Source of the DNA: Achatina immaculata
Lineage: Eukaryota > Mollusca > Gastropoda > Stylommatophora > Achatinidae
Direction: 5' to 3'
DNA length: 64,000 nt
Assembly (NCBI GenBank): GCA_009760885.1
Contig: CM019702.1
Coordinates: 47,477,925-47,541,924, forward strand
A program made the translations under genes and the position numbers. Position 1 is the first letter of the stretch. Each line of letters starts with the position of its first letter. The notes under the pieces are model-generated. The model saw only the letters and a list, made by a program, of their open reading frames with translations. It searched no databases and was not told where the DNA came from. Positions 13,201 through 25,800 of this stretch are shown here, one piece after another.

Positions 13201-16200
13201 TCGAGTCAAATGCTGTTCCTGTGAAGTGAAGACAAGCTCAGCACTAAATAAATACTGTGCAGTGAATACCTCCATGAGTGGAATTCAGAAACAATCCGCA
13301 ATGTGTGAATACTTCATTCTGCAGTGTATCCGTGAGAAACATCCACATCAGTTGCATCGAATGAGAGGAATATTAGGATCACGCCATATCAGTGATATAA
13401 GGTGCCGGTAACTCATCGCAGAAACTGCTGAATCATTGGTAGAGGAAATGAGGATCAGATTAGGACAGTGGTTCCCAACCTTTTCATACCCAAAGGACCA
13501 CTTTTCTAACTGCGTTACAAGTTACGGACTACTAGCTTATATGTAATATCGCTGGTGTGATAAATCCTTAAATGTCTTTACACTGTAGATGGCACTCAGT
13601 ACTAGATCTGTAACGTTGGCGCGGATCATTTGTGATCCATGTAGCATAGGTTGGTGAACCACTGTATTAAAAGACCCGGGTGGGTTTTGGGGGTTGGGGG
13701 GCAATCCTGGTAGATTAAACGCGACGTCTTCTTCACGTGTCCCATGCTGAAGGTCAGATTTCAGTAGAATGTGTTCGTGGAAAAATAGAAGGAAGAAGAT
13801 CAAGAGGAAGACCAAGAGAAGTGATACTGGACAGTCTTACGGGATGGTGTGAGAGGAGATCACCAACTGAGCTGATGGCATGCATGAAGGATCGCTACTC
13901 TGGAGAAGCATAATAGCCAACGCCAGTCGGCACGGCACATGATGATGATGATGTGTTCGTGGCTCGGGAAGGTAATATCAGGCAGCCGACATCTCACATC
14001 TGTCTACTTTAGCGCCATCTACAGTTACGCCGAACGCCCTGTCGGTATTCAGTCAGTAATGTGCTTACAGAAATGAAGAGTAACTTTAATTTTTAATGAA
14101 GTTTATATAACGGGTGGTACATTTGATATATTTCATTTTAACAACGTTACATTATTAACTTACTGTCCAGTAACCAACTCACAAGCTGATGCATCTGAGA
14201 GGTGCATTTGATAACTTGACCTTAGGCGAAAACATTACTTTGCTAAATTTGCGGTTGCTGGATGTAAAACCAATAACTGTAGAATCGGTCGTGAAAGACA
14301 CTGTTTATCAGAACGATGCCGGACAAGCTCCGCACCACATACCCGCATCAAAGCAGCCTTCTGAGGCGAAAAGTGTCTTTGTAAATTCGGTAAATCAGCA
14401 CAGTTATTGCTTGTCCGTTACAGTTGGTTGTCGATATAATAAAATAATAAGAGCTTGAGAATATTGTCTTGTTTTACCCTCCTCGCTTTCTGATAAGTAA
14501 TGAGAGTTGGGGTGGGGGGGGGGTGGGGGTGGTGTGTGTGTGTGTATGGTTTGGGGTCGGGGGTCCCCTCATATTTTGTTAAGGGTCATTTTACTGTTGG
14601 TAAAAAGTGAAATGAAAATATCATTTTTCTTAAAATTGTAAATAATTTTTTTAAATTACTTTAATTGTTAAAAAAAAGGAACCTGCTGAAAATAAAAACT
14701 GCTTATTTTGATAGAAAGAATTGCCCCTTTGTTACTAAAAATCACAGAGAAGGTATTTTGATCACTCATTCATATACTGCGCAACGGAATGAGTGGCAGT
14801 ATACTTCACTAGAATCTCCGAAAATGTTCCTAAATCCTTACAACGTTTTGTGAAAGCTCGTTATTATATGTGGTGTCTAGCTTCTTCAGCGCTGTATCCG
14901 ACTCTAGTTGTATCGAATCATGGCCATGCAGACGCATAGTGTCGCAAGCTCCAGTCGGCGCAGAGACATGATCACTTTGCAGTGTATAGTGTCGTTAGTA
15001 GTGGTGACGTAGTGGTAGTAGTAGTAGCAGCAGTGGTGGTAATGATGATAGTAATAGTGGTGGTAATAGTGACAGTAGTAGTGATGGTGATAGTGATAGT
15101 AATAGTGGTGGTAATAGTGATAGTAGTAGTGATGGTTATAGTGATAGTAGTAGTGGTGGTAATAGTGATAGTAGTAGTGGTGGTGATAGTGATAGTAATA
15201 GTGGTGGTAATAGTGATAGTAGTAGTGATGGTGATAGTAATAGTTGTGGCAATAGTGATAGTAGTAGTGGTGGTGATAGTGATAGTAATAGTGGTGGTAA
15301 TGATGATAGTAATAGTGATGGTAATAGTGATAGTAGTAGTGGTGGTAATAGTGATAGTAATGGTGATGAGTGTAGTTTTAACAGCAGTAGTTTTATTGGT
15401 GTGGTGCTAGTAGTGATAGTGATACTGACGATGGTGGTGGTAGTTGTTGTTGTTGTTGTGGTCATGATTATAATAGTAGAAGTAATAGTAGCAGCTTCTA
15501 TTGAAGCTTGTGCCTAGATATTTGTATGTTTCTGCTTTCCTAATAATCATATCGCCAACAGTTTTATAAACTGGATCATTCTGCCTCTGGTTTATTGATA
15601 TCCTCATATACTCCAAAAGAGACATGGAGAAGAACAACAGAAAGGATGTTGAGCAATAGAGGGCTCACCTGGGCAAGAGCAGAAAAAAAGGCGAAGGACA
15701 GGCATTTGTGGAAAACCCTTGTGGAAGCCCCATGTGCCCTGGGCACTTAAGGTTCAGAGAGAGAGAGATATACTCTTATCTTGGTTAATAGTCAAGCCCA
15801 CTTTTAATGCTACATCTCTCGGGTGTATGCAGGTATTGCAACAGAAGCGACACAGTAAGGGAGGAAATTAAAATCAGAGTACAGATCATTCATTCATTTG
15901 CATGTCCCTTGCGGAACTTTGCCTCCCTAACAGCACTCCTGTAGGCCTCTCGGTTGTGAGCAAGATGGCCTGCTGCTGCTGATGCATCCATCTGCAGATC
16001 ATCAACAATGTCTTGCAGACATCTTCGCCTTTGTCTTCCTCTCTTTCTTTTTCCCATCATGTAGCCTTCCAGTTAGGTTTTCTCTAGATTATCATGACGT
16101 TTAATGTCTCCAAAATATTTAAGTTTTCTCTGTTTAATCCTCTTTATTAGCCACCCTTCTTCAATATTACGTTCTTGTAGTATGGGTATATTTGTTCTTT

Positions 16201-19200
16201 TTTTTTTTTTGTATCCATGATATTTGAAGAACTCTTCTGTAGCATTTACATTCAAAGGCATTTATGTGTTTCTCAGCTGTTTTGTTAAGTGTCCAGGTCT
16301 CACAGGCATATGTTGCGATGGGAAAGATGCATGCCCTTAAAATTTTTATTTTTGTAGTTCTGTCTGTTCCTCTCCACAGCTTCTTTAGTTGTTTTACTGT
16401 TTGAAAAGCAGTAGATGTCCTCCTTTTAATTTCCCTCGTTGTATCTCCATTATTAGTAGTGATCCAAGATATTCAAAACTCCACTTCTTCCAGTTCTTCC
16501 TCATTGATACATATATCAGCTGCATTGTTTGTTTTGTCGGTTGTCATCAACTTAGTTTTCCTTGCATTAAGATAGGGGGTTTGCTCTTCGCTGTTATTAC
16601 GGACTGACATAATTAGTTTTTCCATTCCTTTTTGTGTTGTGGACAGTAATACTGTGTCATCAGCATATCTAATCTCTGGTATTTCATAACTTCCAATTGT
16701 TATGGCATCGTAATATTCTTTGTCTACATCTTCTCTAACATTCCTCATTATATTTTCAGTATACAAGTTAAATAAGTAAGGCGACAATATGCAACCCTGA
16801 CAGACCCCTTGTTGTATGTCAAACCAAGTTGTTGTTTCACCATTTATTCTTACTGCTGCTTGTTGGTCTAGATACAGCAGTGATGTTAATTGTATCAAAT
16901 CTGTTGGAAATCCACAGAGTACATATAGGGAATAAAATATACTTCGCCTTACAACACCTGTTAAAATCCTAAATCCTGTCCCAAACTACAAAATAATCTA
17001 CAAAACTGTAATAAGACCAGCCGTCATGTATGGATCAGAAACATGGAGTACGACAAATAAAGAAGAACAATAAATTGCAGATCTTTGAGAACATGATCCT
17101 AAGAAGAATCTTTGGGCCGATAAAGGATACGGAGAGTGGAGAGCTAAAGAACACTGAACTGAACAGCTTATTTAAATCACAAAATTATAAATGTCTTGAA
17201 ACTGAACAGACTACGCTGGCTGGGGCATGTAGAAAGAATGGAAGAGAACAGACAAACGAAAATGATGTATGCACAAGAGATGAGGGAAACAAGACCTAGG
17301 GGTAGACCAAGACAGAGATGGAAAGACAACATAGAAGAGGATGTAAAAGAAACTGGTGTCACCAACTGGAGAGAGAAGATTAGGAATAGAGAGGAATGTA
17401 GGTGAACTTTGTCTGCAGCAATGAGCCTTAATGGCTCTGAAAGCTGAAGAAGAAGAAGAAGAAGAATAGTAGCTGCAGTAGTAGTAGTTATTGTTGTACT
17501 TGTTATATGATACTGGGGTGGTGTGGTTGTTATTGAAGCAGCAGCAACAGTAGTAGTTATAGTAGAAGTAGTAGTAGTAGTAGTGGTGTTGGTAATAGCA
17601 GTAGTAGTGGTAGTAATTATAGTACTAGTAATAGTGGTGGTAGTATTAGTAGTAGTGGTACTAGTAATAGTGGTAGTAGTGGTAGTAGTAATTATAGTAA
17701 TAGTGGTAGTAGTAATTGTAGTAGTAGTAGTAGTAATAGTAGTGACAGTAGCAGTAGTAGTAGTTGTAGGGACAGTAGCAGTACTAGAACAGTAGTAGTG
17801 GTAGTAGTAGTAGTGGCGGTAGTAGTAGTAACAGTAGTAGTAGTAGTAGTAAGTGGAGGTAGTAGTAGTAGTAGTGATAGTAGTAGTAGTAGTGATAGTA
17901 GTAGCAGTGGTAGTAGTAGTGTTGGTAGTAGTAGTAGCAGTGGTAGTAGTAGTGTTGGTAGTAGTAGTAACAGTAGCAGTAGTAGTAATAAGTGGTGATA
18001 GTAGTAGTAGTAGTAAGTGGTAGTAGAAGTAATAGTAGTAGTATTAGTAGTGGTATATTAGTAGAATATATGGAAATCAAATAAACTAAGCATAAATATG
18101 AAAATCAGGATATTTAAGAGTAATGTTCTAAGTGTACTACTCTATGGAAGTGAATGCTGGAAAATCACCAAAACCATAGAAAACAAGTTGAATTCTTTCC
18201 AGACTAAATGTTTACGTAGAATTAAAAAAATATTTTGGCCAAACACCATAAGAAATAACATCTTATTGGCAGAAATGCAGATGAAACCACTGACAACAAT
18301 TATTGAGGAAAGACGCTGGCGATGGTTGGGACATGTGCTCCGAATGACTGACAACTCACTACCAAAAATAGCACTAAGATGGACACCACAGGGGAGCAGA
18401 AGTAAGGGTAGACCAAAAGAGACATGGAGAAGAACAACAGAAAGGATGTTGAGCAATAGAGGGCTCACCTGGGCAAGAGCAGAAAAAAAGGCGAAAGACA
18501 GGCATTTGTGGAAAACCCTTGCGGAAGCCCCATGTGCCCTGGGCACTTAAGGTTCAGAGAGAGAGAGAGAGAGTAGTGGTAATAGTAGTAGTGGTTGTAG
18601 TAGTAGTGGTAGTAATAGTGGTAGTAGTAATAGTAGTTGTAGTAGTAGTAGTAGTAGTAGTAGCAGTGTTAATAGTAGTAGTGGTAGTGGTAATAGTGGT
18701 AGTAGTAGTAGTAGTAGTGGTGGTTGTGGTGGTGGTAGGAGTAGTAGTAGCAGTGGTAGTGACAGTAGCGGTACTAATAGCAGTAGTAAGTGGTGGTAGT
18801 AGTAGTGGTAGTATTAGCAGTAGTAGTAGTAATGACAGTACCAGTAGTAGTAGTAGTAATGGTGGTAGTAGTGGTAGTAGTAATAGCAGTAGTAGTAGTG
18901 GTAGTAGTAGCGACAGTAGTAGTAGCAGCAGCAGCAGCAACAGTAGTAGTGTAGTAGTAGTAGTAGTAGTAGTAGTATGATAGTGGCGAGATGTGGTTGT
19001 CATTGATGCAGATCAACAGATAGAAACGAATAGACAGCGACCATATTCAGTCAAAGAGCGAGGAATATTTAGTGTCTCATTTTACATTTAGTAAAATATT
19101 TCTCATATAGAACTGGCTTTCTTTGAAGTGAAGAGAAATAACACCACGGAGGAGTTGAAACTAAGCTGTTTGTAAAGACTGATGTATGAAAGAACACTTA

Positions 19201-19546
19201 CATAGTATGCTGCAGTCTTGTTATGCGTCTGTGGTAGGTGTGTGTATGCTCTCTAAGAAACGTTGAATCATGGCGGTTAAGCTGTTCTTAATTCTCCGAG
19301 CTTTCGCGTTGTCTCACGTCTCAGATAGGTTTGCTGCGTATTACCGTATCCCCTGTATGGCTTCCCCTTTCTCCCCCCTCCCCGCCCCCCCCTAAAAAAA
19401 ACGGCGACACACACAAAGACATGCACACGCACACATTGATTTTGTGTTAAAAAATGTCTCCGGTTTCACGCCGGACAGAAAAAAAAGTTCATCTGATAGT
19501 CAATAGAGTTTGCGGTCTTTGTTGGGAATAAATAGCTTATCTCCAG

Positions 19547-19598
<52 letters not shown>

Positions 19599-22500
19599 TA
19601 TTTGATAAGAGTCTGTTGAGACAAAAAAAGGGAGGGGTGATCTGTAAGGAGGCGTGCGGTTATTGATCGTAATTCTACTGTTTGCCAAAATGAATACATA
19701 ATTAAGCGTATGTATACTGTTTGTGTGAATGGGAAATATCAGCCACACGTGTTGGGCCCCGGGGGGAGGGGGAGGAGGGAATAGTTTTCCACCAGCTCCC
19801 AAAACCTCCTCCCCTCCCTTCGGCTCTGCGGCCCAGATACAGTGTGGGACTGATGTCATATAACAGAAGGGATTCATTCATTAAGCTTTCCAAGCTATTG
19901 CGGCTCATTGCTGCAGACAAGGCTTGTATCCATTCCTCACTTCTCTTAGTCTTCTCCTGCCAGTCGTTGGCCCCGAGGGCTCCTAGGTCTTCTTCCAGGC
20001 TGTCGCGCCACCGCTGTCTCGTTCTGCCTCTTAGTTTGCCTCCGTTGATCACGTCTGTATAAGCCCTTTTTGTCTGTTTATTCTCGTCCACCCTCTCCTA
20101 TTGTCCGAGCCATCTCAATCTATCGTTTTTCATAACGATAGTTATAAATGGAGACTGAAATAGCGTGTGTATTTCTTTCTTGTTTCAAATTTTCCATTAT
20201 TGTGATATAGGATCTCTAACTGGTCCAAGAATTCTCTCAAGATTCTGTTTTCAGAGATTTGTAGTTGTGTTTCCTCTTGTTGTGTAGTTCTCCATATTTC
20301 CGATCCATACAAGACAACTGGTCTTCTAAACTGGTTCTTGTATATATTTAGTTTGGTGTTGTAGGACAGGAATTTTGATTGCAACAAGTGTCTAAGGGCA
20401 GAATAAGTGTTGTTTCCTGCTTGTATCCTAGCTCTAGTTTCATCTTTCTTAGTGTTGGAGATATTGAATAATGCCTTCAGATATTTTTATATGAATCTGT
20501 CTTTTTAATCCTTATACCTTCTATTTGGATCTGATTGCCTTGTTTTGTTTTGTTTTGGCCGTGCTATTCTCATGTATTAAACAGAAGGGATTAGGAAAAT
20601 TAAAACTGAGGACCAGCTTGCAGTGTGTTCCTCCGTTACGAGTAAGCTAATTGTGTGCAGTAATATATAAAAACGTTCCCACTGTTCAAAATATCCCAGG
20701 GCCCAGTGTTCCCCCTAAGCGGGGCTAGTGGGAATTGGCGCATAAATTTGTAACCCTAAGCGCGCAGATTTTTAACCCAGTTTACGAGCACGTGTTATTG
20801 ATTCGCGCCCAACTTTAGTGCTGCTGGTTGTTCTGCCTCACCAAGTAAAGTTACTGCTAGTGATACTCCTCACCGTAGAGGACACATTGCCTGGGTGCTG
20901 GTCATTTCAATTACTTCTATAATATCTGTCTGTCTGCCAGCCTGTCTATGTGTTTATGTGTCTGTCTGTCTGTCTTTCTCTCTTCCTCACTATTTTCCCA
21001 TTTCCTGTATCAGTCTTGACGTTTCAAGCTTTTGTCTGTATCAGTCTTGATGTTTCTTTTATGTTTTCTCGTCTTTCGTTGACCGTATGGAGCCATAAGA
21101 GGCATTTAGTACAACACCCTTATTCTGTGTTTTCAGCCATTTACGTCAGCTTAGTATCATCGGTGTTTGTGATACGTGTCTGGACATTTTTCTAGATGCA
21201 TTATTCTCCACCATAAACTTGAATGACTGCAATAAAACTCACTAAAATGGGATTCTTGCAATACAGTCCAACAACACGGGATGTTTGTAATAAAATCCCA
21301 GTGGCCCACCAACATGAAGCAGACGGATGTTCTGAAAATATCCTTCACATCATTACCGGACAGAGAAGCCCAACCAAATGGCAGTTTGTCATGACTTTGT
21401 CATGGTGAAATGCAACATCTGTCCGTACAAGCACTTCTGACAAGGTCTTCAGATTTTATTTTCTAAAGGAGCTACATCCCCCATCCCCCATCATTCTTTT
21501 TAATTAGTCTGTGTTAAAGACAGAATTTTTTCCTATAAAAAGGCCAGATTCTGCTTGGGAGAAAAGACATGTCTGCCTTGTATATCTTGTTTCCTAGCAC
21601 TGAGTATTTCAGTTTAATGAACCATTTGTTATCAGGAAGTGATATGTATAAAAAAATGAAAGGGGGAAGGTGGAGCCATTGTACTTTGCCGTTGATGTAT
21701 AAAGGATAATATTATATATTATACCCGTATTTTCATTGACTTTTCATTATACTGAAAAGAAATTATAGTTGGCATAACACCTGGCCACCTTTCTTTCCTT
21801 CCTAAGCTCTGTTTTCAGTGAAGCTCCATTTGGAGTGAAACCTCCAAGGAGCTATGTATGCCAGTAAAAATATGCGCCCTTCATTTAATCATGTTTGCAG
21901 TGCTTCTTCCAAAAAAAAAAAAACACTGTATTCTGGTACTGAAATGTGACATTTTAAAAAAAAACTGTCCATATCCTGGTACTGAAATGTGACATTAAAA
22001 AAACACTGTCCATATCCTGGTACTGAAATGTGACATAAAAAAACCACTATCCATATCCTGGTACTGAAATGTAATATAAAAAACCACTGTCCATATCCTG
22101 GTACTGAAATGTGATATAAAAAACACTGTATCCTTGTACTGAAATGTGATATAAAAAACCACTGTCCTTATCCTGGTACTGAAATATGACATTAAAAAAA
22201 CCACTATCCATATCCTGGTACTGAAATGTGACATAAAAAAACCACTGTCCATATCCTGATACTGAAATGTGACATAAAAAAACCACTGTCCATATCCTGA
22301 TACTGAAATGTGACATAAAAAAACCACTGTCCATATCCTGATACTGAAATGTGACATAAAAAAAACCACTGTCCATATCCTGATACTGAAATGTGACATA
22401 AAAAAAACCCACTGTCCATATCCTGATACTGAAATGTGACATTAAAAAAACCACTGTCCATATCCTGGTACTGAAATGTAACTTAAAAAAAGCAAAAACA

Positions 22501-22819
22501 AACATCTGTGTCTTGGTTTTGAAATGTGACATAAAAGCTTGTGTAGAAATGAGGCAAATCCTGTTAAAATGTCACTGTTTGTCCCCCATAGTTGGCCTCA
22601 CTGGCTTCTGCAACAAAGATGGACAGTGTGAGGATCCTAACGCAGTCTGTGGGCAAGACAACTGCATCTGCAAGCATGGCTACTATAATAAAGAAGGTCT
22701 TTGTAGTAAGTGGATCAGAATTAGGAAGATCTTTGTAGTAAATGGATCAGAATTAGGAAGATCTTTGTAGTAAGTGGATCAGAATTAGCAAGCAGTGTTA
22801 AAAAAATATATACTGTGTA

Positions 22820-22864
<45 letters not shown>

Positions 22865-25800
22865 TACACACACACTGAAATACATAAATGTCTTTCTTTA
22901 TACAAGTTTAAAACAGAATGTAAGATTTTAGGCAGTTGTTCACTAATGTTGTTTTAGAAGCCTCCTTATGTAGAGATAAATCTTTTTTCTTTTTCACAGT
23001 TACAATTTTGTTTTAAAGCTTGCATAAAAGGAAGAATTAAAAGGAATCATTATCATGATAGAGTGTGTTTTCATTCCATTGGCCAGCCATGCAGAAAATG
23101 TTCTGTGTAAAGTGACAGTTTTATATATATATATATGTATTATATATGCGTACTTGTACGAACTCCCTGTAACTGCAAGCTGTTGTTCTTTGCAGCCGAT
23201 GCTGTAGAGGTGTTGAGGCACAGCATTGCATCAGCGTGGAAGCGGGTTATGGCGGCTATTTATTTTTTAGTCCTGGAGTACAGCTAAAAAGCTGGGAGTA
23301 TGCAGTGCTTCTTTAGCAGACTCCACCGCCACGGGGACTATGGCGATTCCTGCCCCCGTTAGCTAGACTAGGCCTGTTACTGGAGGTACCACAGAGAGGT
23401 GGGACAGGGTCTTGGTCAGCTATGGTTCACTAACCCTGACGCTAACATATCAGCTATGGGTCGCTGATTGCCTCATCGACCAGTTGTCTTCACCCCCATA
23501 TATATATATATTGTGGGGGTAGGGGGTGACATTTCTTATAGTCAGCAGCATATTATTGGCATTCTTTTTCTTATTTGTTGTTTAGTGCTATGCATATTGT
23601 CACCCTACTTATTTAACTTGTACACTGAAAATATAATGAGGAATGTTAGAGAAGATGTAGACAAGGAATATTACGATGCCATAACAGTTGGAGGTTATGA
23701 AATACCAGAGATTAGATATGCTGATGACACAGTATTGCTGTCCACAACACAAGAAGGAATGGAAAAACTAATTATGTCAGTCCGCAAGAACAGCGAAGAG
23801 CAGAACCTCTATCTTAATGCAAAGAAAACAGACAAGGCAACTGAAATATGTATCAGTGAGGAAAAACTGGAAGAAGTGGAGAGTTTTGAATATCTTGGAT
23901 CACTACTAACTAATAATGGAGATACAATGCGGGAAATTAAAAGGAGGACATCTATTGCTCTTCAGAAAGTAAAACAAATAAAGAATCTGTGGAGAGGAGC
24001 AGACAGAACCACAAAAATAAGATTTTTAAGGGCATGCATCTTTCCCATCGCAACATATGCCTGTGAGACCTGGACACTTAACAAAACAGCTGAGAAGCAC
24101 ATAAATGCCTTTGAATGTAAATGCTATAGAAGAGTTCTCCAAATATCGTGGACACAAAAAAGAACAAATATATCTATACTACAAGAGCTTAATATTGAAG
24201 AAGGCTGGCTAGTAAAGAGGATTAAAGAGAGAAAACTTAAATATTTTGGCCACATTAAACGTCATGATAATTTAGAGAAGACCGTATTGGAAGGATACAT
24301 AATGGGAAAAAGAAAAAGAGGAAGACCGAAACGAAGATGGCTGCAAGACATCGTTGATGATTTGGAAATGGATGCAGCAGCAGCAGGCCATCTTGCTCAC
24401 ATCCGAGAGGCCTACAGGAGTGCTGTTTGGGAGGCAAAGTTCCGCAAGGGACAAGCAAAGGAATGAAATGAAGAAAAGTTTCTTAAAAATGTTCACATAG
24501 ATGCACATGTAATAGGCATTCCATGCCAAACAGTCTAAAAGACAGCTTCATTTTGGTGTATTCGCCTGACTAGCTCAGAATGTGCCTCATATTATTTCAG
24601 CTTATTATTTACTCCTAATTGTTCACCATGTTCAGTTGGAACCTTGTGTATACATCCTCTTGCTTGTCAAACATGGCATCTGTTACCAATGCCTGGGATT
24701 ATCCTTCCTCTGTGTTTGGGTTCATATTCTCAGTTATCTGGATGAGGAGACAGCTTACATCCATGAAGCTCATTGCTGGCAGATGGTCTTCCTGTAGTAT
24801 GCTCTTACAGTTTTCCATTCATTCTTTTTTGCCTGGGGCAGGGTTAAAATATGGTATAAAATTTATCTTTCATAATTTCTCCATTGAGACAACAGATGAC
24901 AAGTGGCTCAGACTGTTAGGTTTAATAAGGCAGAATTTGTGCTAGCTCTTGACTTACAGGCTATGTACTGCAACATCTGCATACTGTAAGGATGTGAAGT
25001 GTTAGTGCTGTTTACATTTCTAGGCCACTACAGTATTTGAGGTAGGGATGCCAGCATCTGTCCTCATTGCCTTTGTTTTCCAAGAGAAACCCTAGACACC
25101 CATTTTTTTTTTTAGGCTGGGTTGACTCTGGTGTCAGTCAGATCGAAAAATGTCCACCCGAGTGTGAAATTCAACCACAGACCTTCTAATCTGCAGGCGA
25201 GTGTGCTAATCACTACACCATAGCAGGATCTTACAATGCAACATATATTTTTTTAAAAGGACTGTTACATATTTCAAAGTAATCGATAATAGATACATTT
25301 TGTGGGTAAAATTTCACGTTTATGTCAAGTGAAAAGTTTACGCATTTTTAAATAATGAAATTAGAGGGTTGGGTGAGGGTACGAATGAACGAACAGACTT
25401 TATTTTCAAAGGGTTAAGAATTGGGCACGCAGGCCCGTCTCACATTCTGCCCTTCATCATACAGCTTTTCACTCAGTCACAGTCATTCAGCATTTGTTAA
25501 TGAGCATTAATAATCATGAAGACGCAATTAAATGATGACATAAATAAATAATAAACATATCTCTTGTCCATACACTCCACACTCTGGGTAGGAGGGGGTA
25601 GGGGGGGTGACTGATACGAGCGTTCAAGTCACATCTTTATTATCAGCATGGGTCTTTTCTAATAGTGGGGTTGGTGCCAGAGGCCACTCTCTCCTTCACA
25701 GTTGTGTAGGGCAAGCTAGTTTCTGTCCACCTCTTTGTCATTATCTGCTTATTTCCTTCTCCTTGTCACCTCATGCTGGCTTTCAGTATAGAGGAAGAGA

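Larger units (their letters stand above)
5266..22591 (+). other. 17.3-kb LRP11 intron packed with repeats
   Basis: Splice sites at both ends give a phase-1 intron. The contents, listed separately, are mainly 5'-truncated retrotransposon ends and tandem arrays. No additional cassette exon with cysteine spacing was recognised inside it, although an extra phase 1-1 exon cannot be excluded. Confidence 0.7.

Noticed and set aside
12747..13224. Long open frames in several frames on both strands
   Set aside because: They come from the 27-bp array, whose length is divisible by three, and the following GTG array.
14189..14458. 89-codon frame in the first LRP11 intron as a possible extra exon
   Set aside because: No acceptor/donor pair with the needed phase 1-1, no cysteines in module spacing, no family recognised.
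14982..15410. 142-codon Val/Ile frame resembling a membrane protein
   Set aside because: It is translated GTA/GTGATA repeat.
18519..18980. 150-codon frames of Val, Ser or Thr runs
   Set aside because: Triplet-repeat artefact on both strands.
21995..22532. 161-codon frame with repeated HFSxRIWTVVF
   Set aside because: Antisense translation of the minisatellite before the EGF exon.
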